Part shown: in pieces, positions 1-10,425 of the stretch
Layout: each line of letters begins with the position of its first letter
Position numbering within the stretch: the first letter of the stretch is position 1
DNA from: Capniomyces stellatus
Lineage: Eukaryota > Kickxellomycota > Harpellomycetes > Harpellales > Legeriomycetaceae
Direction of reading: 5' to 3'
Assembly: GCA_001661515.1 (NCBI GenBank)
Contig: LUVW01000007.1
Location: 1-64,000 of the forward strand
Length of the DNA: 64,000 bases
The notes under the pieces: model-generated
Told to the model about the DNA's origin: nothing
What the model saw: only the letters and a program-made list of their open reading frames with translations
Databases searched by the model: none
Translations under genes and position numbers: made by a program

Positions 1-32
<32 letters not shown>
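1..32. repeat. Homopolymer run of 32 G at the window edge
   Basis: The first 32 bases are all G, followed by ordinary AT-rich sequence. No other G-run of this size occurs in the window. It may be a contig-end or read artefact (poly-G is a known product of two-colour sequencing) or a genuine homopolymer tract. Confidence 0.9.
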
Positions 33-33
<1 letters not shown>

Positions 34-1924
34 TGATGAAAAGATGGTGTCATCTATATAGTGACTTGTATTTCGATACTATAACATTTCGCGTTAATAG
101 AAAAAGGCTGGTTCTTGAATTAACCTTAACGGGTTAAATCGGTGAAAACCCGACAGTAGATTCTACTAATGACGGAAAAGTGTCAAAAAGCGGCATACAA
201 AGGCGCAACAAATCGTTGTTTGGATGAAGAACGACAGGTTTTTTTTTAGTATTCAGTTTGTTATAGTTCTAACACAATGTAAATGTATTCATAGTGCTAA
301 GCGTGTTATAAGATTTACGGATGATCTATACAATAAAACAGGTGGCAATAAAAGAAAAACCAGATTGAAGACCAAAATAATAGCCTAATTGAAGGCCAAA
401 AGAAAAGCCAAATTAAAAGTCAAAGGCTGAAAATTTTACTATGCCGACCTCATACTATTTACACATTTTCTCCTTTACTTTCAGATATGGCAGTGTTGTG
501 TGTGCTTTATGATTAACGATTTAAGGGTATGTTAAAGGTGGGATTTAGATACATTCGAGTTGCAGGAAAGTGCAATTAGATTGGTGAGAGTAAGTTGGTT
601 GAAGCCTTTTATTAGCGTGTTTATTATTGTTATAAGAGTGATGGTGAAACTTTTAGTACTTTCTGATGTGTAAATTTTTGCAAGAGATAGGCTAAAGAGC
701 GGTGAGGAAACGGTTAAGTAAACCAATGAGATTGGTGATGTAAGAGGTGACAAGTGTAGAGCTTTATCAACTTCACACAGAGTCAAGAGAAATAAAAGTA
801 AACAAAGAAAATTGCTGTGAAAATCTAAATTATAAAGAAATAGTTGCTGTGGCTAAAAAAAAAAGATGAATTTAAGGTAACTAAACTGGTGTAATGTTTG
901 TGGAAAAATATGTTCAAGACAAAAATAGGTGGGTAATTAAAATCGATGATTAAAACAAATAAAGTTGGTTTTAATATTAACCGAATTGGGAAAGTGAAAT
1001 GCTTTTGTTGACTAGAAGTTGTGCAAATTTACGTTTTCAGCACGGGATTAACTTAAATAGTACAAGAGTGGTTGGTGATTGAAAAGATTTGTTCAGATTT
1101 AATTGTCAAATTTAGTAAAGAAAGATCAAGGAAATTTCTAGATTAAAAAAAAAAAAAAAGCAGTCCTCTAACAAAAGGAATTGGATTCTGAATTAAAAAA
1201 AAAACAAAAAATGTTACTCGAAAAGAAAAAAAATAATATATATATATTAAAATGTAGGAATTTAATTATTTAAATAAAGCCAAATAATGTCAAACAAAGT
1301 CCAACATCATGGTTAGGATTGTCTTTTAGCCAGCGATTTAAATTAGTAAAAATAAATGGAATACTAGTAAAAATAGTAATCGAAATTGAATAATAAAAAA
1401 GATAGTTGCAGAAAGAAAAGAAAAAAAGTAAAACTTAGGTAGACATTCTATTCAAATAGAAATTTAGGATTATAGCTACTAAAAGTGAAAAAAGAAAAAA
1501 AAAGGACAAATTGTACTATTACATTATAAATCGAGTCGGTGACATTATTGGAATTGTATTTTACTTTTATATGTTATATTATATTAATTATATTTATTTT
1601 TAGCTCTAGTTCCGATATTGATATTAAAACTAATATTACACACAAAAGAAAAAGAACAACGTAAATGTAAAACAACCTTTTAAACAGAAAGATACCAGTA
1701 TATTATAGTTTTGACGCTTTTGCAATTAGAGTCGATTAGCAGTAGCAGTAGCAGCAGCAGCAACAGTAATGAAACCAACGACCAAAGATTCAGCGAGTAA
1801 AAAAACATAAAACTTAAAGAACCAGCTTGGAATTGAAAACAGAGTAAATGATTTTAGAATACAGACTTAGGGAAAATAAAAGCAAACTATTAAATATCCA
1901 AACGTAACGTCGAGAACAAAGACA

Positions 1925-2000
1925 AATCGAAGCAAATACTAATCGAAGCAAGGACTAATCGAAGCAAGGACTAATCGAAGCAAGGACTAATTGAAGAAAT
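1925..2000. repeat. 16-bp tandem repeat, about 4.5 copies
   Basis: The unit AATCGAAGCAAGGACT is repeated head to tail. The first copy has two or three changes, three copies are identical, and the last is a degenerate partial copy. It lies about 350 bp upstream of the SH3-domain gene, in its presumed 5' region. Confidence 0.85.
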
Positions 2001-2354
2001 AGGTTCAAGTCTGAATTGTTTAGAGAGAAATGAAAGTAAAAAAAAGTGTGAACACGTTATAGTTAGACGAGCATTAAACGAGTGAGCAGCAAATAAAAAG
2101 CGTAAATATATTACAGAGCGATTAAATTATTTAGAATAAGGGAGAAGAGGCGGAAAGAAGAAAGTAAACGAAAAAAAACAATAAAAATAGACGGATATTA
2201 AAGCAGCTGGTAGATAATACAAGGTACACAGAGTCTATTATAGGATAAGAGGAGTAAATTTTAAGATAGCCGAAAGAGGGAATAGGAGGGAATAGCTAGA
2301 TACCAGGTATTGAGTAAATAAAAAACAGGTTGGTGGAAATAGAGAAATGAAAGA

Positions 2355-5300
2355 ATGGAGAGTTCAACGAGAAAGGTTGAAAACAAACTTTCAGTCAATT
2401 TAGCTTTGTTAAATAAGAAGCCAATGGACAGGAGGGTTGTAAACAATCAATACGACCAGGTTTATTCAGGGTCAAAGGACAGCAAGGGGGAAGGGATGGG
2501 ATCAAGAAAGATACTGGCAACGGAGAATGGGGCAAGTATGCAGGACTATGTAGACATATGGGAAAGCGATGGGTCAAAAAGCGTAGAAGATTTTGTTAAT
2601 GTGTTTGCAATATCAGACTTTACAGCGCTAGCAGAGGGCCAGATTTCGGTTGGCAAGGATGAGGCGTTGAGGGTTATTGATGGGGGTAATGCGAGTTGGT
2701 GGAAGGTTATGGCGGTAGAGAGTGGGGCGGTTGGGTATATGGAGTCAAGCAACATTGAGACGATTAACGAAAGAATAGCGCGGCTCAATTCGTTCAAGAA
2801 CATAGAGTTAGTGCAGCTTGACAAGCGTACTGGTGCTGGTAACGAGGCGTACAAGGAAGTGGGAATAAAGGGTATTTTCAAGAGGAGGGCGGGGAAGGGA
2901 GAGCATAAAGACAAGGTCACAAGAGTGAGGTTTTCAACGTTGCCGGATGAAGTGCACTGCAGTGCTGAGAGTGTGTATGAGGGATATAACGACGACGACG
3001 AAGACAGCTGGGCCAATTACGGGAATGATTTTGGAGATGTAGATGAGTACAGCTTGGATAGGCACAGGGGAAGTGTGGGGAGTTTAAGAACACAGGAAGC
3101 GACAATACTAGAGGGTGTAGACATGGAAGCGAGTGCAGCAACAAACGTAGCGAAGGAAGGCGAGGCAGTGTTGGTGGACAGGATTGGAGATATCACAGAC
3201 ATTGACGAGTTTTACAGACAACAGCAGCAAAAGGCGATTATAGATATTGGAGAGTACCTGAGTCAGTCGAAAAGTGGCAGTTTGGTAAGCGATGAAGTAC
3301 GCTTGGACACAAGTGACTGGATGAGCAGTATTATGAAGGCGGGCGAGAGCGTGCGGGTGCATGAGTCAGGCGAAGACTTTGACGGTGTAGGTGGGGTTAG
3401 AAATGAGCCCGATTTACTGGCAGAGTCGGACAAGGTGGAGGCAGATAGTCCAAGGCGCAGCAGAAAAAGAACAAGTTTGCTTGGCGGAGTTTGTAAGGCC
3501 GAGTCGAGCGAATGGTTAGCCAGCAGTGGAAGGTCTTTGGGCACAGAAGTGAATGGAGTAGTGGGTACAGAAGTGGATGGAGTGGTGGATGAAGTAGCGG
3601 ATGGAGTAGTGGATGGAGATATTGGTTATAGTTTTGGGGATTCAGGGTTAGAGTACAACTTTGACTTTTATGAAATTGATTATAGCACAGGACAACAACA
3701 GTGTTTGGACAAAGGAGTGGAGAGGGTTGTAGAGGCAGAGGTTGTAGAGGCAAAAGTAAAAGTAGAGGAAAAAGTAAAAGTAGAGGCAGAGATGGAAACG
3801 GAGAGTGAAAACAAAGAAAACGACATGCGAGAGGTCGAGTCTGAAACGGAGCCTGGATCTGAAGCTGAATCCGAGACAAAAGACGAGTACGTGCAAGGAG
3901 AGGCAGCATCAGACCTCAAGTTTGGAACAAGACCAAAAGCCATAGAACTGAGTGTTGAAGAGGCGTTGGAGGGGCAAACACCAGACTTAAGTGCAGCACA
4001 GATCGTGTTGGAGATGAACAGGGAGTTGGCGAGTCCAGTAGAAACTGGTGGCGGAGAAATGAGAGCTACGGTGGGGGCATTGGGCCTGAATTTGGGTTTA
4101 GATTTGGAAAGCGAACAGATGTTTGAGAGGGAGGAAATGGTTGGTATCAAGAATGAGACAAGTAAAGATTACACGAGGGTGTCAAAAGCGGCAGTTGTCA
4201 AAAAGATAAACGATCCACAAGTAGCAGTCAAGATGCTGCTGCAACAGGCACCAAGACCAACAACAACACCACCGCAGCGGCTGATAGAGTTAGCCAAGGC
4301 AAGGGCCAAAGCCAAGGCAGAGTCTAGAGCCAGGAAGGAGGAGCTGTCGCAAGCTCAAATGAGCGAGATGTACAAGGAAGCAAAACATATATTCGAAACA
4401 GGGCCGATTGTCATGTCTGGGTATGAGGTGGGCAGTAGCAAGGCAAGACCAAGAGGACAAAGCGCAGTTGAAACATACGGGTCGAGCAGTGACGAGACTC
4501 AAGGGTTCTTGGTAGGCAGTTCATGGACTGGAAGAAGAACAGCCAAGTTTGGATCAGCTTTTGGAACCCCCACTCAACAGAACCGGAGCAAGAGTGTTTA
4601 CCTTGAGTCTGGCCAATACATTGACAGCAACGCTTGTGACGAGGTTGGTTATGAAGGTGGCGCAATCAACGACCAAAACTTTGATTTCAACCTTGACACT
4701 GGCATATCGGCCAATCAAGCTCCATACTTTGAAAACGAAAACAGCTCGGTTTTGTATCTCGGATCGTGTGCAAGCTCGAATGCAGATTCAGATTCTGATT
4801 CCCATTCTGATTCAGACGAGTATTTGGAACCAGAGACTGATTCGATTATGTTGTTGGCCTCCAGCCCCGACCCTAGTCCCAGCCCTAGCCCTAGTTCCGG
4901 TTCCGGCTCAGATTCTAGTTATCATTCAAACAGCAGTACCAGTTTTAACCATCAATGTGTTCCAAATCCTCAATCAAATGACAATGTAAACTTGGACACA
5001 AAAGAAAAAACAGATGTAAATGCAAATGCAGATATGATTTCAGAATCAGGATCAGGATCAGAATCAGATTCGGATTCAATCTCTAATTACAGTTATAGTC
5101 ATGACCTTAGTCTTAGTCATAGTCAAAGTAGCAACAGTAGCCACAACGATAGTGTCACTTCCAATGCTGGGGATATTATCAGTCCAGACTTGGTATTCAA
5201 CACTCGTCCATTCACCTCGTTGCTGCCAACGCCAATGACCAAACCAATGACCAAATCAATAAACAAACCAATTGTTGCTCACAGTACCACTCTTTGTAAT

Positions 5301-7058
5301 TTCTACAATGTCAATGACAACATAAGCTATGGTGCGTATAGTGCTTATGGTGTGTATGGAAGAGGCGGCGAGGTGAAGACGTTAAGAAACGAAAGGACAA
5401 CACTAATAGACTCTGAAACGTATGGCTCGGCAACAGTAACATCAGCAGCAACAGCAGCAGCAACATCAGAATCAGCAGGTGTAGGCAGTTTCAACGAGTC
5501 TAGTTATGAGAAAATGCGGTTGAACAGCTTTCTTACTGAACGCAAACCAATTAGGTTTTCTTCGCTGACCAAATATCAAGATGATGTAGGTTTGGCATTT
5601 GCAAATGACCAGCCAAATATGTACAGAGGCAGTAGATTAGCCAACAAATACCAGAGCCAAAGCCTGAATCAGAATCAAAGCCAGAATCAAAGTGAGAATC
5701 AAAGTCAGAACCAGAATCAGAACCAGAATCAGAACCAGAATCAGAACCAGACTTTGTCAAAGTCAAAGTCAAAATCAAGGCTGTCATTGGCTCTGCTTTC
5801 AACATCTGCCTACCCACCATCCAGATCATCAGTAGACTCCACTAATTCTAGCACAAGCGTGACAAGCACAAGTTTAGTTACACAACTAGAGAAGAAACAA
5901 GTCAATTTGAGCAACCTCAACTCGAGAGGAGTGGGAGGAGGAGTGGGAGGAGGAGTGGGTGAAGTTGGCGGGAAAAAGCGGTTTCAACTATCTCGATCGA
6001 TTTACAATCCGCTACTAACCAAAAAAAGCTATAGGAACAGTATCAGTATGAACAGTATTACAAACAACATCACTTGTAACAGCATTGGCATTGGAATTGG
6101 CAGTGACAGTGGCGATAGTGGTGACGGTGGCAACACTGGTGCTGGAAATAAAATACGAATTTCAAAAAGTCTGGAGCCAATAATCAAACTAAGAAAACCA
6201 AACACACCGTCTGTTATAAAGCTGAGTTCTAGACCGTCCTTGTATGAAACCCCCATTGATTCGTGGATGGTTTTTGTAAACAGAAAACATAACAAGTCTT
6301 TGCCCCCAATCAGCGAGCAAAGCAACAACTCGACAATCAATTCCAACTACACCAACAACAAAGAACACAACAATCCAAATTGTAACCCCAAGTTTGGTGC
6401 TGTTGGTATGGATTATTATTGCGACAATGACAATGACAATGACAACTCGACTATTGGAAATGGCAGCTTCAAGTCCTACCTACAGATGTTCCAAAACTAT
6501 AGCCCTAAAACAAACTCAATCTCAAATTCAATCTCAAATCGGCATCATGGTAGTGTTGATGAGAATGACGATGATGACGACCAGTTCTACGACTCAAATC
6601 AAAACGTTGGAGCTGATGGAAACGACTGCAGCGATCAGAGCATCATAAACATGGAAATCGACGATACAGATTGTCCAGATATATTCAGTTCAAGCTCAAA
6701 CTCTCCATCGCCACAAAACACTCTGAATAACAGTTCCAACAACCCACCATTATACCCAAACCAAATAGACAATAACAATTTCAAAAACAAAAACAACGGT
6801 AAAGGTAAAGGTAAACCTCATAGTAGCCGTAAAACCAAAGATAACGGGAATAACAGCCCTTCAACTTCCCAACGACCCAGTTTTGAAACAAGTCCCGATT
6901 ACAATGCTAGCCAATCAATGCTCTCATTAAATCTGTCAACTTCCGAATCTAAAGCCAACACCGACTCCATCCTCTGCGACTCTGAAAAGATCCAGAACAC
7001 GTTGGATGTGTTGGAACGTAACTTAGCCCCTGCTGCTAATTTACTTGTAAATATTTAG
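2355..7058 (+). CDS. Giant SH3-domain protein with acidic and S/N/Q-rich tails
   Basis: This is a single exon of 1567 residues. An SH3-like domain lies at about residues 82-136. It has the Trp pair (SWWKV) and the GYMES strand, followed by a helix (NERIARLNSFKNIEL, about 138-152) of the kind that follows SH3 domains in some fungal cell-polarity or actin-patch scaffold proteins. The rest looks disordered: an acidic, Glu/Val-rich first half, then Ser, Asn and Gln runs including NQNQNQ near residues 1100-1130, and a short Gly/Ser repeat. No enzymatic motif is visible. The first ATG of the open frame is used. The coding strand changes from G-rich at the 5' end to C/A-rich at the 3' end. A scaffold role is inference, and the exact orthologue is not recognised. 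Confidence 0.8.
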   Translation: MESSTRKVENKLSVNLALLNKKPMDRRVVNNQYDQVYSGSKDSKGEGMGSRKILATENGASMQDYVDIWESDGSKSVEDFVNVFAISDFTALAEGQISVGKDEALRVIDGGNASWWKVMAVESGAVGYMESSNIETINERIARLNSFKNIELVQLDKRTGAGNEAYKEVGIKGIFKRRAGKGEHKDKVTRVRFSTLPDEVHCSAESVYEGYNDDDEDSWANYGNDFGDVDEYSLDRHRGSVGSLRTQEATILEGVDMEASAATNVAKEGEAVLVDRIGDITDIDEFYRQQQQKAIIDIGEYLSQSKSGSLVSDEVRLDTSDWMSSIMKAGESVRVHESGEDFDGVGGVRNEPDLLAESDKVEADSPRRSRKRTSLLGGVCKAESSEWLASSGRSLGTEVNGVVGTEVDGVVDEVADGVVDGDIGYSFGDSGLEYNFDFYEIDYSTGQQQCLDKGVERVVEAEVVEAKVKVEEKVKVEAEMETESENKENDMREVESETEPGSEAESETKDEYVQGEAASDLKFGTRPKAIELSVEEALEGQTPDLSAAQIVLEMNRELASPVETGGGEMRATVGALGLNLGLDLESEQMFEREEMVGIKNETSKDYTRVSKAAVVKKINDPQVAVKMLLQQAPRPTTTPPQRLIELAKARAKAKAESRARKEELSQAQMSEMYKEAKHIFETGPIVMSGYEVGSSKARPRGQSAVETYGSSSDETQGFLVGSSWTGRRTAKFGSAFGTPTQQNRSKSVYLESGQYIDSNACDEVGYEGGAINDQNFDFNLDTGISANQAPYFENENSSVLYLGSCASSNADSDSDSHSDSDEYLEPETDSIMLLASSPDPSPSPSPSSGSGSDSSYHSNSSTSFNHQCVPNPQSNDNVNLDTKEKTDVNANADMISESGSGSESDSDSISNYSYSHDLSLSHSQSSNSSHNDSVTSNAGDIISPDLVFNTRPFTSLLPTPMTKPMTKSINKPIVAHSTTLCNFYNVNDNISYGAYSAYGVYGRGGEVKTLRNERTTLIDSETYGSATVTSAATAAATSESAGVGSFNESSYEKMRLNSFLTERKPIRFSSLTKYQDDVGLAFANDQPNMYRGSRLANKYQSQSLNQNQSQNQSENQSQNQNQNQNQNQNQNQTLSKSKSKSRLSLALLSTSAYPPSRSSVDSTNSSTSVTSTSLVTQLEKKQVNLSNLNSRGVGGGVGGGVGEVGGKKRFQLSRSIYNPLLTKKSYRNSISMNSITNNITCNSIGIGIGSDSGDSGDGGNTGAGNKIRISKSLEPIIKLRKPNTPSVIKLSSRPSLYETPIDSWMVFVNRKHNKSLPPISEQSNNSTINSNYTNNKEHNNPNCNPKFGAVGMDYYCDNDNDNDNSTIGNGSFKSYLQMFQNYSPKTNSISNSISNRHHGSVDENDDDDDQFYDSNQNVGADGNDCSDQSIINMEIDDTDCPDIFSSSSNSPSPQNTLNNSSNNPPLYPNQIDNNNFKNKNNGKGKGKPHSSRKTKDNGNNSPSTSQRPSFETSPDYNASQSMLSLNLSTSESKANTDSILCDSEKIQNTLDVLERNLAPAANLLVNI

Positions 7059-7574
7059 TTGCTTGCTTGTGCACTTTCTTTCTTTCTTTCTTTCTTTATA
7101 TCTTTCTGTATGCTATCAGTATATACGTTTGCCATATTTAGCCTATTTGTACTCTTTATATTTATTTATTTTCTTTTAATAAAAAGAAATCTTGTTACAT
7201 TACACACTTTTTCTTTTCTTTTTTTTTACTTTCCACAAACGCCGTTTTTCCCAACTCAAACGTATATATATATATATATCTTTCTACTTTTACCACTTGA
7301 TATCTGGTTTTTGGTAATAATACGCTCACAACTACATTTATTTATTTTTTCTTTCTTTCTTTTTATTTTATTTTAATTATTCTTTCTTCCTTTTCAACTC
7401 TCAGATCGCCACAAACTTGTATAATCTATTTTAAACGTATCGTTACTACTATAATTGCTATATTCTATAGGATACCCTCTTTTCTCCATTTTTACTATCG
7501 ATGCACTATGCAGCTACCAAAAACTACCCCTTCCACCCCCACTTTCGCCAATGCTGGTAATATCCATAATCGTA
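7059..7574. other. Convergent intergenic region
   Basis: This separates the SH3-domain gene from CMC1, which reads toward it. It is T-rich with CTTT runs near 7077-7100, a TA dinucleotide run near 7262-7280 and AATAAA-like stretches near 7178. The Phe-rich open frame at 7059-7376 is only a reading of this pyrimidine-rich DNA. It probably contains both 3' ends. Confidence 0.5.
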
Positions 7575-7874
7575 TTATTTCCCTGCTTCAGATTCGTCTT
7601 TGGCTTTTTGCCTCTTTAATAAATAGTTGTCTTTTACCCGATCCATATTCTCAACCGTTTCAACCCGCCGTAAACATTCCAACATCTTCGCCTTGCTGGT
7701 CTTGCAAACCCACAACATTGTTACTGTCCGGCCCTTGCTGCATTTCACAAATTCCGATACATACTCGTCACAAAGCTTGATCACCTCCTTTTGCTGCTCA
7801 GTACGTACTTGTTCATCTTGTCTACGTGAAAGCACCGAGAACCCCTTTGAATTTGGCGCTTGATTATCTGCCAT
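7575..7874 (-). CDS. CMC1: COX assembly mitochondrial protein, twin CX9C (CMC1-like)
   Basis: This 99-aa single-exon protein has two CX9C motifs, CDEYVSEFVKC and CKTSKAKMLEC (about residues 35-74), the hallmark of Mia40-imported intermembrane-space proteins of the CMC1/CMC2 group. CMC1 binds copper and helps assemble cytochrome c oxidase by stabilising newly made Cox1. The length matches the family (about 100 aa). A Lys/Arg-rich tail follows the second helix. No presequence is visible, as expected for a protein imported by disulfide relay. CMC2-type proteins share the motif, so the choice of CMC1 is the less certain part. Confidence 0.85.
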   Translation of the reverse strand: MADNQAPNSKGFSVLSRRQDEQVRTEQQKEVIKLCDEYVSEFVKCSKGRTVTMLWVCKTSKAKMLECLRRVETVENMDRVKDNYLLKRQKAKDESEAGK

Positions 7875-8527
7875 TTTATACGCCTATATCGCTCTGTCTG
7901 TTTCCTTGCTGTGTATCACCTCTCTTTGTTCCCACTCTAAAGTCTCTTTTTCTTTTTTCCTTCTTGAATCCAACCTTTATTCGCTGCCCTTTACTTGCTG
8001 TTGGCCCTACTCTGATATATAGATTTGTGTGGTATGCCGCAGTACAAAAATTTATAAACCGAACCTATTCTTTAAAGATAAAGACAATAAAACACAAAGT
8101 CCTAATACAAAGTGCAAAAAATATCGTTACTTTTCCTCTGTTTTTTTTTTTTTTAGCTTTTAACTTGCCAAATTTCATCACTTTAAATTTTGACGTAGCA
8201 TTTTGGTTTTTTACTTTTTATTATGGTGTGTATTTTGCTTTAATTTGGTGGTGTGATCTTCAACCATTGTTTCGATTTATTGATCAACCACTTTTTTTTC
8301 CCTTCTTTTCGAGTCAATCACCTCACTTTTACACTTTTACACTTTTAAACATTATATATCAATCGCCACTCTTGATCACAGCACTACAGTGTCCATTATT
8401 ATCTGATTTACAACTTTCCGCTTAATAGGATTTTATTGCCAACTTTCAAATGAAAAATCCAAACGCCTAAATAAACAACCTTATATTTATATCTACATAT
8501 AAAAAAAAAAATAATATTAAAGCCTCT
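7875..8527. other. Intergenic region between CMC1 and the protoglobin gene
   Basis: T-rich DNA upstream of CMC1 and downstream of the protoglobin gene, both of which read leftward. The open frame 7826-8425 (+) is Phe/Leu-rich and reflects T-runs. It has no domain signal. The CMC1 promoter should lie at its left edge, but I cannot point to specific elements. Confidence 0.45.
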
Positions 8528-8689
8528 CTACCATCTCTCCTTGGTCCAAATTGTATCATCAAATATGCTGTTTTTGTTGCTATACCCAGACTCTACGTAC
8601 TCGGCGCTAATCATTTCCACATAGTCCAAACTGTGGCCAACAACAACTATTTGCCAATTGAGAAATACCGAAACATCTTTCAAAAGAGC
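8528..8689 (-). other. Open frame extending beyond the protoglobin stop codon
   Basis: In the same frame as the protoglobin, and directly after its TAG at 8690-8692, 53 sense codons follow up to TAG at 8528-8530. The translation looks protein-like (for example VVVGHSLDYVEMISAEYVES) and has no low-complexity runs. Stop readthrough, an unannotated splice or a recent nonsense change could explain it. A short intron with a consensus GTATGT donor at the end of the membrane segment and TGTGTAG acceptor is also possible, but it shifts out of this frame. Confidence 0.35.
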
Positions 8690-9717
8690 CTACACAGGCA
8701 TAACAATCGATGCGATATACATACCAATGCCAAAGCAAGCAATAGCGCCCCCAACGGCAAAAGAAACACAGTCATTAGCCAGAATTCTCCTCAAATCTGT
8801 CTTTTCTTCCTCACAAAGCACCAACTGCTTTGATTCCAGCCTCTCCTCCTCACTGTGCGGAACCTTGTATCTGCTAAAACAGTCGTTCTGTAGCCAAAAA
8901 AACTTTCCAAAACTTGTCATTGCGATTCTCTTCTGCTCTTCATCCCAAACCTCCACTGTTCCATTGCCAAGTATATCAAGAAAAGTCGACGAAATAAACC
9001 CAAGCAGCGCATTGCAATGCAAATACTCCACGTTATTCGAGTGCTTTTTCAACACAGTGTTTGAATGGATTTGACCAACCCAGTCAATATACTTTATCAT
9101 CCCATTGCTCCACCGCAACGTCATTATCCTCTCCAAGTACTTTTTCAGCATCGTTTTGCGAAAACCAATCAATGGATCGTCCAGATGCAAGTCATTGGCG
9201 TTCTTTTGAATGAATCCCTTAAACCCCTCTTGCTGGTGTGTAAAGTAGACCTGCATTGTTGTTGATATTTTAAACAGGAAACATACTCAATAATTAAACG
9301 GGGGCTACTTTTGAATTTGACTATAAAAAGTTTGATGTATAAGTGTCAATTTAGAATTCCAAACCTTTGTGATATCGTAAGTGTAAATCCTAGAGTAAAC
9401 TGCATCCGTTATCATTTCTATAAATGGGAACAAAACATCGTATGAATCCAGCAGCGCTTGTTTTTCCTGCTCATTGAACTCTATGAAACTCGAAACAAAC
9501 TCAATGCGGTACTTCAGGTCCGTTACCAGCCTATTTTCACAATTATCATTAATTTCTTTAATCAATAACCAAACTATTCAGCTCCAGCCTTGCCCATGCT
9601 GCGAGCACAGGTAATAAAAAAAATTACACTGTTTGTCAAGTAGCTGTCGACTTTATCAATGCTATTTTTTACTTGCCGTTCAGAATCAATCTTTTGAGTA
9701 ACAATATGCTTGTTCAT
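8690..9717 (-). CDS. Protoglobin (globin-sensor fold) with a C-terminal membrane anchor
   Basis: The protein aligns by eye with fungal and prokaryotic protoglobins, the haem-binding relatives of globin-coupled sensors. Exon 8690-9250 carries the conserved DDPLIGFRKTMLKKYL and YIDWVGQIH segments, the VEYLHCNALLGF helix and KFFWLQND. The preceding exon, ending at 9365, encodes LKYRIEFVSSFIEF and ends in TYDITK. Joining at ACAAAG/GTTTGG and ATGCAG/GTC gives DITK-VYFTHQQ in phase. A tentative 5' exon, 9673-9717, would supply the start and KIDSERQ, but its 3' junction (near 9545) could not be resolved in phase. A hydrophobic segment of about 20 residues near the C-terminus predicts a tail anchor. 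The frame then reaches TAG at 8690 and stays open for 53 more codons. Likely roles, from family knowledge, are O2, NO or CO binding. Confidence 0.75.
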
Positions 9718-10425
9718 ACTCGCGAATGGAATCCCTGCCTTAAATACAGTGTCTAGAAACTTGTTTTTTTATCTATACTGTTGCTAAATGCGCTTTTAAG
9801 CAAACTAATCTATGTTTATATATATTTTTCAAATAGAAACAAGCAAAAAACGGGGGAGGGGGGTGAGTGATGTAAAGCGTAAATCACGAAACTGTTGTTA
9901 TTTGCTAATATCAATGCAAATATTTTTTTTATTTCGCTGGGACTTTGAAAACAAAATAAAAAGCAAAAAGAAAATTGGTGCTTTAAATCGGCTGAATCAC
10001 ATCCGATTCAGCGCTCAAACTGGTGTTTTGATCCTGGAAAAAGGTGGGGGGATGGTATAGGCTAAACCACAACATTGCTACAGTCAAAGCTGGAGTAATT
10101 GTCTAAATACCATGCAACTTTGGAGCCAGTATTGGGGTTTCTTTAACACTTGGTCAATCGAAATTGAGGTTTATCATTGTATCATTGTAGTATTAACGTG
10201 CGATCAGAACCATCAGGTTTGAACAAAAACATACCAAAGTATGCTATTTTTTGTAGCAGCCGCAATCAGACTTTGAATCCAAATAAAACAAAAGCATAAG
10301 TGACTTTGGCGTATTTGTATGTTTATTCATGTCATCAATATACTCTACTTATAAATTTAAATGTGCTAAAATAAAAAAACCAAAATATAATCTCATCAAA
10401 GAGTACAGAATATACAAGTATAGTT
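9718..10425. other. Intergenic region upstream of the protoglobin gene
   Basis: AT-rich DNA between the protoglobin gene and the MIC12-like gene. It contains a short G-rich patch near 9850-9865 and another near 10040-10060. No credible coding exon was recognised. It should contain the protoglobin promoter and the 3' end of the MIC12-like gene. Confidence 0.45.

Larger units (their letters stand above)
1..2354. other. Non-coding left flank and long A-rich upstream region
   Basis: This stretch starts with 32 consecutive G residues and then becomes A/T-rich with many A-runs. No reading frame here looks protein-like on either strand. It contains a 16-bp tandem repeat (1925-2000) and a short AGT/AGC-type simple repeat near 1740-1765. 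The last 300 bases lead directly into the first large plus-strand gene and probably hold its promoter and leader. No TATA or initiator element could be assigned with confidence. Confidence 0.6.
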
